Below the pieces are notes generated by a model, which made no database searches, had not been told where the DNA came from, and saw nothing but the letters and a program-made list of their open reading frames with translations. 64,000 nucleotides of DNA from positions 248,001 to 312,000 of the forward strand of contig NW_024468250.1 of the NCBI RefSeq assembly GCF_002104995.1. The letters run 5' to 3'. A program made the position numbers and the translations under genes. Source of the stretch: Linderina pennispora. Taxonomy: Eukaryota > Kickxellomycota > Kickxellomycetes > Kickxellales > Kickxellaceae. This document shows positions 52,880 to 64,000 of the stretch, piece after piece. Within the stretch, counting starts at the first letter, position 1. Each line of letters starts with the position of its first letter.

Positions 52880-55714
52880 TTAGACGTGGAACCGCTGTCT
52901 GATCAGCTCGCGCATCCGCGGATCGAACATGCCCATGTTGGCCTCCCACGACTCGCCGGCCATCTGCCGCAGCCCAGAGAAGGTCTGCAGGAACATGTCC
53001 TCCAGGGCCGGCTCGGGTGTCTGCCAGTTGAGCGCAGCCTGGCAGAATTGCGGGAAGGCGGCCGAGATGCCAGCCGGGTTGGCGCCAATCATCGACATGA
53101 AGCCGTGGAACGCCGACGCCTTCTCCTCGTTGTCCTCTGACGTTAGTCAGCACCAGGCACCAGCGCTCAGCAAACTCGCCAAGGCTGGGCGCCAGCTGCT
53201 GCGGGCACACGGCGCCCAGACGGCCGAGGGTGATGGCGGCATTCTCGGCCAGCGTACCCAGGGGTAGCCGGGTTGTTGAGCAGCAGGGTCAGGCGCGGCA
53301 CCTAGCTCCGGCACATACGTGGCCATAATCTCGCTGCCAGCCTTCAGGGCAATCTCACCAGCCGACCACGCAGCGTTGTTGCACACGTTGATGTGCGAGA
53401 AGTTGCGGTCGATCTGCGGGATAAGCTGCTGCATGATCGAGCTCAGCTGCGGCAGGAGCAGCGGGAAGCTGTGCATGGCCAGGTCGCCAAGCAGAGCAAA
53501 CGCCGATTGCCGCACGTCGGTGACCGGGTCCATCATGCACAGGCCGACCAGCTGCAGTACGACACCGTCGTTGATGGCCACCAGGATCTGTGCGTCGCTG
53601 CCCAGCGCCTGGATGATGGCGCTGATAAGATCAAGCGCAACAATCACCAGGTCCTTGTCGGGGGCTTCAATCGACTGGTCCTGCGACGCCAGCTGCGAGA
53701 GCTGCAGCGTGTCGGCCACGATCCGCACGCAGCGCTCATACACAGACGGAGCAAACTGCTTGAAGCCGGGGCCAAGGGCCAGGGCTATCGCCGACAGGCA
53801 CTCGAACAGCGGGAACATATGCTGGTCCTCGGTCTGCACGCTCTCCCACCGCGTCAGCAGGTGCGGCATCAGCATATCAATGTAATTCTGCTGGTTCAGC
53901 TCCGATCCGACGGCCTCAGGCCAGCGTGCCGACCGCATCGTACAGGATGATCAGGTTCTTGCGCTGGTACTGTGTGAATGCCAGCATCAGCTTCTCGAGC
54001 ACGGGGTGGATATAGGGCGCCATGTACGGCCCAGCCTCCTCCTCGACCGTGGCAAAGGCACTGCATGCCGCCTCCTGCACGCGCTTGTTCTTGTCGACCA
54101 TGGCGTCCAGCAGACCGCTCAGCAGCGGCTCAAAGTAGCTGGTGATTGTGTTGGGCTGGTCTCCAAAGATGGCCCAGCGCCCGTAGCGGCTGGCAGTCCA
54201 GCACGCAATCGAGCGCACCAGCGCCTTCTCGTGGCGGAACCACCCAACAAGCATCGGCATAAGGTGGGCCAGGTGCTCCTCCATGCCGCTCATGCACCCC
54301 TCGGCAATAGCGCCCAGAGCCAGAATGCCAGCCTCCTGCACACGCCAGTCGTCGCTGCGCAGCTCATCGTTCAGCACAGGCAGCACGAAACGCAGGATGC
54401 GGTCGCCAAATACAGTCGACATAACGTCGAGACTGGCGGCCGAGCACTTGCGCAGGTTCCACTCGGCGTAGACGTCGTCGTCATCGTCGCTGTCGTACTC
54501 ATAGTCGCCGTCCTCCGCATCGCTGTTATCGCCTTCGTTGGCCGGATGTTCCCTGGCCCTCGGTTTGGTGGTCGTGCATGCGAGCACGGTGATGGCGCGG
54601 CTTGATATCCTGCTCCGAGTCGGGCACAACCGCGTCATCGTCATCGTTGTCGAGCATAAGCAGGTCCTCCTCCGAGTACTGCATGCCGCGCATCAGCGTC
54701 GGGATAACCCTGTCCAGATACGGCTCCAGGTTCTGGACCATGCCATCCAGCTCGCAGAACGTAAGCCAGAACTCGCACGCCTCCATGGCGATGTCCGGGT
54801 CCGAGTGCTGCGTGGTGTGCAGCATGTAGTTGACGACGTTCTCGAGCTCGGGCGCCAGCTTGTCGGGCCGCGACTCGAGCAGAGCAACCACGGCCTTGCA
54901 CACGGCCTTGAGCACCTCTGCGTTCTCGTCGTTGGCACGCTTGAACAGCTCCACAACAAACGTGTCGATCAGCGGCTGCATCGACTCGGACCGCTGGCTG
55001 ACAAACAGCGTGGTCGTTGAAATCGCATACTCGCGCAGCACCTGGCTGGCCGGAGCTGAAGAACGTCATGAACTTGGGCAGCATGATGTTGAGGGGGCGC
55101 GTGCCGTCCTCGAACGGCTCCTCCAGCTCGCGCGTGCACTCTTCACAAATCTTGCGCAGAATATCCCACGCACCCTCGACCACTGTGTACTGGTCAGAGT
55201 CCAGCAGCGCCATCAGCCGCGGCAGAATCTCGGGCCAGCTCGAGATGTGGCCCAGCGCTACAATCGTCGCAATCACTGTGCCCAGCGTATGGCGCACCAG
55301 CGTGTCATTGTCGCCAACTGCCTCCAGCGACCGGATCTTGACATAGCTGAGCACATCGGTCGGGATTTTGTCAAAGTCCTGGCGCACATTGTTCTTCAGC
55401 AGCAGTCCTGCCACTGCACGCACCGGCCCAGTGGCCTCCTGCATGTTGATAAGAACATAGAGCAGGTAGTTGATGTAGTCGTCAACCTTTCTCAGCTCGT
55501 TCAGCCTCTACAGGGGGAGAGCGAAACAATGCCTCTTGTCAGCTAAAAATACATTGCGGGTGAGGAGGGTTGGTGTAGACTGATGTTTGCTGGTTCTTCA
55601 TGCTGTTCTGCTTACCCTGTTGTTCTCCTGCTGGACCTGGTTGTCGTTGGATTGTGTGTTAGTCAGGAGCTGCATGAGCTCATTCAGACTGACGGGGTCC
55701 GGTCGCCACTCCAT
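52880..55714 (-). CDS. Transportin (importin-beta family, Kap104/TNPO1)
   Basis: Nuclear import receptor for PY-NLS cargo such as hnRNP proteins. The start [17 protein letters not shown] matches the family N-terminus. HEAT repeats run the full length. Landmarks: [64 protein letters not shown] leading into the acidic H8 loop ([17 protein letters not shown]) and [15 protein letters not shown], then [45 protein letters not shown], and the end [11 protein letters not shown]. Two exons: the first encodes 33 residues. Frame changes lie near 55065, 54535, 53930 and around 53140-53290. About 910 residues when whole. Confidence 0.9.
55510..55615 (-). other. Intron 1 of the transportin gene
   Basis: Minus-strand GTAAGC donor and CTGTAG acceptor, 106 bp, phase 0. 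It joins QQENNR to [16 protein letters not shown]. Confidence 0.8.
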
Positions 55715-56486
55715 TGTTGCTGCTACTGACTGGGTTTCCCTTAATTCGAACTAATGTGGGCAGTGTTTCTTTGTGGAAAGAACTGGAAAAGGGCGTAAGA
55801 CTTTTAATGCCTGACAATGAATAATTATGCTGAGGGATTGGTGCTGGAATAAAAATCGCCAAACCAATGCCTTCCGTCAAATGTGTACGCTTTCCGTAAT
55901 GAGAGAAGGTGTGAGGGTATTCAAGAAAATACGACAAACTGGTCTTTATAGCGAGAAAAGGGGAGAGACTGAAAATTAAACGTGCAACGCCTGGAAAAGG
56001 CCGGGGAGGCGATGTCGTAGGCGAGGGCTCGCTGCTCAAGGCCGCAAAATTTTTCAAGGGGTGAAAAGCAGAGCAAACAGGAGTGTTTCAACTTTCCTGA
56101 AGTCTCGCATTGGCGCTTGATTCTGATCCGCTGATCGCCAAGCCCCTTGTTTCAAGGGAGTTGCCCAGCTACCTGCAGCATGTGCAATTGTGGACTCGGT
56201 TCCGAGCTGCAGCGAGGGGGTGCCCAGAGACATGGCGGATTAGGCACGCCCCCACCTTGCTGCACACATCCCCGGATTCTTTCGAGCCAGCGGCTGACGG
56301 CTGCAGTAGCACGTTTGTCACCCGCCGGCGCTGGACAAATCCGGGTATGTGCGCATGCCACAGCCATCACAGACATACATGTATTGGCACATGACTACCC
56401 GAGCGGGACCATGGATGCTGGGCCGTCGGGCTGCCATGGCACCAACCTCGTTCAGGGGATGGCAGTACACCTCCTTAGGACCTGCT
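55715..56486. other. Transportin promoter and spacer
   Basis: Between the transportin start and the CAP59-like stop, both minus strand. No supported gene. Frames overlapping 56110-56600 look like chance readings. Confidence 0.5.
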
Positions 56487-57663
56487 TCATAGTCGACCTT
56501 CATGCTGGACCATCCCACCCAACTTGGCATCGCGCGGGAAGTTGTATGGCAGACGGAGCTCGTCTCTGGCATCAGTTGCATACGCGACCTTGATCCGCGG
56601 GACAACTACCGCGCGATTGTACCCCTTGGCCCACATGTCGTTGCACAAGAGCGAGCACTCTGACGCCGAGCACTCTGTTGCATTGCTACGCCTGAATCGG
56701 ATTCCTTCGTCAAACACACTTGCGTCCAGCACGGCAATGCCATTCCAGCAGCACTGCACCTGGAACGGGTGGTTGAAGACCTGGCCCGAGACAGCATTGT
56801 AGTCATCGGCGATGCTGCGGTACTGGTTGTTGAACGCGTTGCCCTGGATGTCGCGCGACACCCATGTGTCGTAGAACCGCAGCATCCCGTACCGCTTCTC
56901 AAAATCCTCGCCACACGTCAAATGTGCATCCTTGGGTCTCCGCCTGATAAACCAACTCCATCAAGTCGGACGGGCAAAAGAACACATCGTTCAGGAACAC
57001 AACCCGGTCGTACTCCCGCGACTGCTCGTAGAGCGGCTCCAATGCTTGTTTCGGATCTGCGCCATGTACTCGATCCGGTGGAACGAGGAGGGTCGGGGAT
57101 TGCCATCGACCACAATGCGGTGCGGCACATTTAATGCGTCCAATGTCGGGCTGAATTCACGCAGAATCTCTTTGGTCAAATCGCCAGATCCGTTCTCATA
57201 CATCGAGATGAAAACGCGATGGTTGCCCAGCAGCTGGGCAAAAGACAGGAGCTGTGCGGCCATATTGGGCAAGATCTTTTCGCTATTATACAGGTTGACA
57301 GCGATAAAGACGCGCATGTTTGTTGAGGGGTCGGTTAGATTCCTGTAGCGCCGCTCGGCCGACCGTATGAATTTGTCGTTAAAGTTGCTCTGGTGGCAGT
57401 ACGAGTACAGATCCTCGTTGTGGATCCGTTGGTGGATTGCTTGCAGGTACCTGTCAAAGTGCCTGCGCGCTCGCTGCTGCCTTAAAGCTGTATGTATTTG
57501 CGCGTAGTCCATTCAGGATCCACTCGCGCGCACCAGCAACCTCCTTGGCTGCAGAGCCGTCAGCAAGGTAAGATACAGCTTGGAAGATGCCAACGACAGT
57601 CAGTATGGTGAGCCCTGTAAGCGCGATCAGCAGCCATTTCCTTGAGGATAGTGTTGAAGACAT
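56487..57663 (-). CDS. CAP59/CMT1-family alpha-1,3-mannosyltransferase
   Basis: Type II Golgi membrane glycosyltransferase of the fungal cryptococcal mannosyltransferase 1 family (PF11735-type). A short cytosolic N-terminus is followed by a single membrane anchor (LLIALTGLTILTVVGIFQAV, about residues 11-30). Catalytic region: MRVFIAVNLYNSEKILPNM, NHRVFISMYENGSGDLT, YDRVVFLNDVFFCPSDLMEL with a DxD-like FLNDV element, FYDTWVSRDIQGNAF, QVQCCWNGIAVLDASVF and SASECSLLCNDMW. It ends LGGMVQHEGRL. About 390 residues. Frame changes lie near 57480, 57050 and 56920. Likely acts on cell-surface glycans; the acceptor is unknown. Confidence 0.83.
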
Positions 57664-58278
57664 GATACACGAGTAGCAACGGTATTGAAGGGCAAATGCA
57701 GAAAGGTGGTAGAGAGCAGAAGAAGGCTAGTCTGACCCTACAGGGCCCAGCCCAAGCGATGCATCTAGCCTCCCACTAGTTCTCTCACTAGCTCTCTCAC
57801 ATACGACCCGGGTAAAAGGGAGCCACAAACAGCTCGTGGTGACAGTGCCACGACAAGTACTAATTGTGGAACCAAGGATTTCGAGTAAATAAAGGCGATC
57901 TCTACCCAAAGCCCCTCTATAATTAGCATTCAGGCGAACTGTTCAAAGGCATACAATTGCCAGCCAGAGCCCACAGTAGATGCAGAGTGAGCGCAGGATG
58001 GACTCTTGTCTAGAGATCCTCGGCACGGTCCAGCCCACAACTGGCAGTCTGCAGTCAAGTGCGGCTCGGTTCACTGTGACTCTGCTCAGTGACAGAACAC
58101 ACCGCCGCTGCCTGTGGCCTGTGCCTGCCGAGATGGCACTGGCGTGCTACAAGGTACATGCGAAAACCATATTAGATTACTGGATTTGCCCTTGTAGCTT
58201 TTTTTTTTCAGCGCTTTTTTCTTCTGCTGACTGCATTCCACACCTCTTGTCTTCGCTAAATTGCTTTCTTTTCTTACA
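57664..58278. other. Divergent promoter, CAP59-like and NOM1 genes
   Basis: 615 bp between opposing starts. Has CT-rich stretches, a TTTTTTTT run near 58200 and no recognised gene. Confidence 0.5.
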
Positions 58279-60946
58279 ATGCCACCGAAGCGCAAGCAGC
58301 AGCAGGGCAACACAGAGCTGCCGAAGCAGCTGGCAAACAAGCTCTCCAACGACACACCGGGCAAAAACGAGGACACCAGCCGGTTCACGAAAAAATACAA
58401 ACCCACGATCAAAAACCGCAAGCTCGCACGCAAGCAAGCACGGACAGACAAGAAGCAGCGCAAGAACGACTCGCATAGGCGCAACCGTGGGTTCGCCACG
58501 CCCGAGAAGCCCGAACAGCCTGTGAAGAAGCCGGTAGCAAAGCAAGAGAGGAAAGAGAAGAAAAAGAAGGTCGATGATCGCGCGCAGCTTACAAAGTTTG
58601 CCAAGAAGAACCAGGGCCTGTACGAGATGCTCAGGGACTCGAATCTCATTGAGAACGTAGACAAGGAGGCAGGGATCCAGAGCAAGGGCAATCCAGCCGA
58701 TGATCTGGAGGACCGCGAGTTGCGCAGACTGGAGCGCAACCTTGGGATCAAGAAGGGCGGCAAGCTGGAGAACGCATTCTTTAATGAGGGCCTGGGCGAG
58801 CTGTTTGATGGCATTGAATTTGGATCGAAAGATATTCGTGTCGCTGCTGCCGAAAAGAAGCCTGAGGCAACGCCGAAACCTACAAAGAGCGATGCTGAAG
58901 ATGACGGGTCTGAATCTGAGCCAGTGATCGAATCCGAATCAGAGGGAGAGAGCCTCGACGATGACTCTGGGGATGATGCCGCGATTGGCAGCGACCTAGA
59001 TGGGGATGAGGACGACGATATGTTTGGTCTCAACAATTTTGGATCAGATGTGGATGAGGATGAGGACGACGAGGACAGCGATGTTGCTGAGATGTACCGC
59101 AGCCAAGGGATCGATGTTAATGTGAGTCTGTCCGATGCAGAGATGGACGATCTATCAGATGACGACGAAGATGACTCGGAGGACGTGGATGAGGTGGATG
59201 AGTCTGAGGTGGATGAGTCTGACAGTGGCCGAGTCTGATGTTGAAGAGGAGACAAAACCCGAGGAGACAAAGCAACCGACCAGCGTGACCAAATACATTC
59301 CGCCCAGCCTTCGCAGGCGGCAAGCCAGCGACGAGGACGAGCGGACAGCGGCGATTCGCAAGGTGCTCCAGGGGCAGCTCAACCGACTGAGCGAGTCGAA
59401 CATCGAAGGCATCATTGGGCAGATCGAGGAGCAGTACCAGAAGCACCCGCGCCACCATGTCACCGAGGTGCTGACCGGCTTGCTGCTGCAGTCGATCCGC
59501 TCGCGCATCCACATGCTTGACACATTCCTGTACGTCAATGCCGCTCTGGTCGGCGCGATATACCGTGCAGTTGGTCTGGAGCCGGTCGCGCATTTGGTGC
59601 AGAAGCTGATGGAGGAATACGACAAGCGCTTCGAGCTCGGTCTGGAGGCATTCAGGGCAGGTGAGGACGATACAGATGAAGGGTCGGCTGGCAAGGAGTG
59701 CCAGAACCTGACAGTCTATATTGCCGAGCTGTACAACTTCCAGGTAATCTCGTGCCAGCTCGTCTACGACGTCATCCGCATGTGCATCCAGGATATAAAT
59801 GAGTTCAGCGCCGAGCTGCTGCTCAAGATCATCCGCGTGTCTGGCATCCAGCTGCGCAAGGACGACCCATTGGCACTGAAGGAAATTGTGCAAAAGGTCA
59901 GCGAGACTGTGAACAGCAACAGCGACAGATTCTCTGTCCGCTGTAAATTTATGGTCGAGAGCCTCATCAACTTGAAGGACAACCGGATGCGGCAGACGAT
60001 GTCACAGAACGCAGAGAACGTGGTCAAACTCAAGCGCTTCCTGGGCAACATGGACAAGCGGCGTGCAGTGGGTGCAGCGGAGCCCATCAACATTGGACTG
60101 CAGGACATCCGTGATATCGAGACCAAGGGCAAGTGGTGGCTGGTCGGCGCGTCGTGGGTCGGCAACCAGGTCGGCACCGAATCGACGATCAAGCAATCGA
60201 CGGAGATGGACGTCCAATGCCGAAATGGAGCGGCTGCTGAAGATGGCCAAGGAGCAGCATATGAACACAGACGTGCGGCGCAGCATCTTCGTGACCCTGC
60301 TGAGCAGCGATGACTACGCCGATGCATTCGAGCGGCTGCTCAAGCTTGATCTCAAGAAGACGCAGGTGCGCGAGGTGATCCGCGTGCTTCTGCACTGCTG
60401 CGGCCAGGAGAAGGCGTACAATCCATTCTATTCCCTAGGTTGCCATTCAAGCTGTGCAGCTACCACAACTCGTACCGGCTGACAATGCAGTACGCGCTGT
60501 GGGATTTCCTGCGTGAGATGGGCGAGACCGACGTGGGCGGGCTGGGCCGCATCAACACCGACGAGGGCAATGAGACCGACGTGCCATTGCGGCGTATCGT
60601 CAATGTAGCCAAGCTGTACGCCTGGCTGATCGACAAGCAGGTGTTGTCGCTGCTGATTCTCAAGACTGTGACCTTTGCGAAGGTCGGGCACAAGGCGCGC
60701 GTGTTTTTCCAGATTCTGTTCTCGACGCTGTTCTTGCTGCACAAGAAGCAGAGCGACCAGGATGTGGAGGCATTGCGCGAGACGTTTGTCAAGGCTGTGC
60801 CCAATGCAACCATGTGCCAGGGCATCATGTTCTTCTTCCACCACTTCGTCAAGGATTGTGCGCTCGTGTCGGATGCCGAGAAACCGCTGATGCGCTGGGG
60901 ATGCAAGATCGCCAAGCATGTATTCCGTGGAGCGGCAGGGTGGTGA
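58279..60946 (+). CDS. SGD1: Nucleolar MIF4G-MA3 protein NOM1/Sgd1
   Basis: Ribosome biogenesis factor of the small-subunit pathway. A long basic N-terminus (KRKQQQ, KKYKPTIKNRKLARKQARTD) leads into strongly acidic stretches (DGDEDDDMFGLNNFGSD, DDLSDDDEDDSED). The core begins KYIPPSLRRR, the NOM1/CWC22 signature before MIF4G, with LNRLSESNIEGII, YNFQVISCQLVYD and KFMVESLINLKDNR. The MA3 domain follows: DVRRSIFVTLLSSDDYADAFERLLKL and a C-terminal helix ending CKIAKHVFRGAAGW. About 889 residues. Frame changes lie near 59225, 60210 and 60435, each with intact sequence on both sides. Confidence 0.88.
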
Positions 60947-61107
60947 CTCGTACGACGACTAAGCCAGCCTAGGTGCTCCCACAAAGGCCTGTACAGCTCG
61001 AAACTGCATATATTCGGTGTTTGTGGTGAATGACGTGAGATAATGCATTGTGCGTTTTTTTTTTAAATTCCATCCACAGAGCTCACCTGGATACTGAAAA
61101 GCAACCC

Positions 61108-61964
61108 ATGCCCGAGCTTCCTGATGTCGAGAGGGCACGCAAGCTGCTCGAGGCGAAAATGCCTAGGCAAGGAGATAACGGCAGTAGCGGCACTTGATGA
61201 TACAATCGTAATGCCTGACGTGCGTGGCAAGAAGCTGGAATCTCTCCTGTGCGGCCGCAGCGTCACTGGTACCGGCCGACGCGGTAAGCAGTTCTGGCTA
61301 ACTCTGACTGGTCCCCTGGTGATGCTACTGACACTTTGGCATGACTGGCGAGGTATATGTGCGCGGCGAGCACACATCGCATTACCGCATGCAAGGAGTG
61401 TCTGGTGGTGACGCCTGGCCGCCAAGATTCACCAAGCTCGAGCTCGAGTTTGGCAAGGACACCGTGGTGGCATTTGCCGATGCGCGTCGGCTGGGTCGGA
61501 TCAGGATCTTTGAAGGAAAGCCCGAAGACAGCGATACAGGTCACGAAGCTCGGCTTCGATCCAGTCATCGATCCGCCTAAGCCCGTGGACTTTTATGCAA
61601 TGGTCCACTGTCGCCGGACACCGATCAAGGCGCTGCTGCTCAACCAGGAGTTCTCGGCCTGGCATCGGCAACTGGATCGCCGACGAGGTTCTGTTCCAGA
61701 GCCGGATCCACCCGGAGCAGCGTGCCAACACGCTGAGCGAGGAGCAGGCGCATGAGCTGCTGGCGCAAATCATATCGATATGCACCAAGGCAGTAGCAGT
61801 GAATGCCGAGAGCAAGCTGTTCCCAAAAGACTGGCTGTTCCACTACCGCTGGTCGAAGGGGAAAAAGGGTGAGCACAAGATGCCCGACGGCCGCGCGATC
61901 GAGTTTGTGACGGTCGGCGGACGAACATCGGCGATCATTCCCCGATGTGCAGATTCTGCATTAA
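61108..61964 (+). CDS. Formamidopyrimidine-DNA glycosylase (Fpg/MutM-like)
   Basis: Base-excision repair enzyme removing oxidised purines. The start MPELPDVE supplies the catalytic Pro2 and Glu3; no upstream start fits this requirement. CLGKEIT, VMPDVRGKKLESLL and GRRGKQFWL (conserved beta-sheet Lys) follow. FADARRLGRIRI is the family turn. The H2TH segment reads LLNQEFSA(G)IGNWIADEVLFQSRIHP. The C-terminus KMPDGRAIEFVTVGGRTSAIIP resembles the zincless finger of plant and fungal Fpg, with no zinc cysteines. Frame changes lie near 61160, 61340, 61530, 61660 and 61943 (CCCC). About 280 residues. It converges on the guanine deaminase gene. Confidence 0.85.
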
Positions 61965-62002
61965 GAAGAAATCACAATACATTATAGATAGAGAAATAAC
62001 AA

Positions 62003-63436
62003 TTAGGTGCTGCTGTGAATCTGCTTGCCATTGACGTAGACCTGGGCAACATTGCGGTCGTCGGCCAGGAATACAAACTGCTCCAGTCCGCAGCTTCCAG
62101 GCTTCAGTCCTGTCGCCCTCGTGCTGCACCGCCGGCGTGGACGCGATGGACGGGACCGGCGACAGCGGGGTGCTAAGGTCGACTACCAGCGCATCAAACA
62201 GCTTTCCGGGCTCCAGACTGCCCAGCTCGTCATCCATGCCCATGACCCTGGCACCGCCCTGGGTAGCCAGGAACACAGCCTCGGCTGCCTCCAGAGGCAC
62301 AGCGTCACGGCCCTCCAGCTTGTCACCGCGGTCACGCTTGAGCGCAGTCAGCGCACGGTTGGCCGCAGCGGCCATACGCATGGCATCCAGCATTGACGGC
62401 GTGTATCCGCCGCTGACATCGGTACCCAGGCCAACCGGGATGCCCTCCTTGATGAAGCGCCGCACATCGGCGATTCCGCTGCTCAGCGTGAAGTTGGAGT
62501 TCGGGCAATGGCTGACGCCAACGCCGCGGCTGCGCATCAGCGCGAGCTCCTCATCGGACATATGCACGCAATGGGCCATGATCGTCCTGCTGGTGAACAG
62601 ATCGAAGGCATCGTAGATGCCTGCGTACGACCTGCACTCGGGGAAGCACGACTTTGCGAACTCGATTTCGCTCGGGTTCTCGCACAAATGCGACTGGATC
62701 GGCAGGCCGTACTTTTTCGCCAGTCCTGCCCAGCCCGGCCAGGCAGTCGCGCGAGCAGGAGGGTGCGAAGCGCGGCGTGATGATGGGCGTCACCAGGCGG
62801 TGCTCGGCTTGGTCGCCCAGCACATGCTTGATGAAGTCCTCGGTCACCTCGATGCTGTCCTCGGTCGACTCCGAGTAGTAGTCGGGCGAGTTCGCGTCCA
62901 TGCAGACCTTGCCGACGTACGCGCGCTGGCCCTTGGTGCGGATCGTCTCGGCCAGGATCTTGTTGGCCTCCAGGTGGATCGTTCCGTAGTATGCCGCAAA
63001 CGTCACGCCGTTGCGCACCGTCCGGTCGATCACCTGCGAGTAGAACTCACGTGCCTTGTCCGTGTCCTTGAACTCGCTCTCGTGCTTGAATGTGTACTTG
63101 TTCAGCCAGTCCATCAGTGGCAGATCATGCCCAATCCCCAGGAACGTAAACTGTGGCGCGTGCGTGTGTGTATCAATCAGTCCAGGCATCAGGAACTGGT
63201 CCGCCTGCAGTGAGACCTGCTCGATCTCGGTCTCGGAAACAGGGGCGCCGGTCCACGAGCCTACGAGCTCGGCTGCACTCTGACTGGCATTATCTGTGAC
63301 GCCGATGATGCGGCCTGTGGCCTTGTCCACGCCAAGCGTGGCCTGAGGACGGATACGCAGCTGGTCGATGGCCGGCGTGTCAATAACGCAACCTGGTGAA
63401 GACAGTGTACTTTGCGGAAGTCGGTGTGGCGGGCAT
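62003..63436 (-). CDS. Guanine deaminase
   Basis: Zinc hydrolase of purine catabolism converting guanine to xanthine. Metal motif PGLIDTHTHAPQ (about residue 75). LPLMDWLNKYTFKHE, GKVCMDANSPDYY and HLVTPIITPRFAPSCS are diagnostic of the family. MAHCVHMSDEEL, SHCPNSNFTLSSG and GLGTDVSGGY provide the remaining His and Asp ligands, then LEPGKLFDALVVDL. The likely end is QVYVNGKQIHSST (stop 62003-62005). Frame changes lie near 63390, 62730 and 62110. The start is the ATG at 63436, with a TATA box 127 bp upstream. About 475 residues. Confidence 0.88.
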
Positions 63437-63562
63437 TAGTAGTAAGTGACTGTAGGAATAGCCTTGCGTCGAGGGGGAAAATAGTAGCTTTGCGGGGAAA
63501 GGAGAAAGAGCCAGCAAACAGAAACAAGGACAAGCAGACTTGGCGAGGCGCATTGCCTGGCG

Positions 63563-63570
63563 CTTTTATA
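63563..63570 (-). promoter_or_regulatory. TATA box of the guanine deaminase gene
   Basis: On the minus strand TATAAAAG lies 127 bp upstream of the start codon, similar in sequence and spacing to the chitosanase and DUF4246 promoters. Confidence 0.5.
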
Positions 63571-64000
63571 CCATTTGCTGTAGGTCGTGGTGTAACAGCC
63601 ACCCCCTTGTGAAAGGAACTTCTGGCTGGTTTCTCTTTTTACATAGGGTGGCTCCCCATTCACCACTCAGAACCCACTCTGCATCGCTCGCAATGTGCCT
63701 CCATTCGCTGACTGCTCCTGCGATCATCGCACCCGCTGCCACCCAAAAAAATCTCCGGCAGATAATGACGACGATGAGTAGAAAATCCGCAAGCTTCTCT
63801 AAGGGTAGCAAAAGCATAATTGCGCAGTACCCGGGTACGTTTTGGCTGCTGCTCTACCTGATAAGATCGGATTCCCACCCTGAGCACTGCCGCGTGACCA
63901 CCTCTCACCTGCACAAGCAACTATCTGGCCACAAATGCCCGCTTTGCCCTCTGCGCGAATATACGCCCATTGACGTGCATCTCTTTCATGTGTAAGCACT
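63571..64000. other. Window end, no supported gene
   Basis: Open frames on both strands here are short and lack any recognised domain. The stretch may be the upstream region of a gene that begins outside the window. Confidence 0.45.

Noticed and set aside
58086..59270. 394-codon minus-strand Ser-rich frame opposite NOM1
   Set aside because: It mirrors the Asp/Glu/Lys-rich repeats of NOM1 (Ser and Phe runs arise as complement of acidic codons).

Overview
The window is nuclear DNA of a filamentous fungus. The genes are eukaryotic: spliceosomal introns of 65-106 bp with GT-AG ends and CTAAC-like branch sites, a tRNA-Arg(UCU), and housekeeping genes such as transportin, SF3a60, mitofusin Fzo1, PARN and NOM1/Sgd1. 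The secreted GH46 chitosanase, the tandem F-box-like pair, the fused fatty acid synthase and a Fanzor-like transposon relic fit an early-diverging lineage. A Kickxellomycotina fungus (Coemansia/Linderina type) is my best guess, but this is inference and no marker was searched.

Layout. 0-2.5 kb: 3' tail of a transposon copy, secreted chitosanase, a broken gene fragment and a tRNA. 2.8-6.8 kb: two mRNA-export genes, Aly/REF-like and ZC3H11A-like. 7.7-9.3 kb: a Fanzor/TnpB-like relic whose 3' tail is the same repeat that opens the window. 9.3-10.6 kb: PAAF1/Rpn14 WD40 protein. 10.8-13.0 kb: gene-poor, with a ~280-bp foldback element. 13.1-24.1 kb: one giant type I fatty acid synthase, alpha and beta parts fused, broken by many frame changes and without a visible PPT domain. 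25.8-32.6 kb: same-strand acyltransferase, SNG1-like membrane protein, DUF4246 oxygenase-like protein and zinc alcohol dehydrogenase. With the FAS these could form a lipid or secondary-metabolite cluster.

32.6-41.9 kb: dense housekeeping block with VIP36-like lectin, PARN, Fzo1, a Miro-like EF-hand protein, SF3a60, and a tiny five-exon gene assembled here by splicing. 42.3-46.4 kb: two tandem paralogous F-box/leucine-rich proteins. 46.6-52.7 kb: NmrA-like reductase, 3-hydroxyisobutyrate dehydrogenase and a ZGRF1-type helicase with two DUF2439 domains. 52.9-63.4 kb: transportin, CAP59-type mannosyltransferase, NOM1/Sgd1, Fpg DNA glycosylase and guanine deaminase.

A caution for the whole window: many conserved genes change reading frame by one base while the protein sequence on both sides stays intact, often next to short homopolymers. 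This looks more like uncorrected assembly indels than gene death, so broken genes are given as whole loci with break points noted. The FAS has more breaks than most genes and also eroded enoyl-reductase motifs, so it may be truly degenerate.
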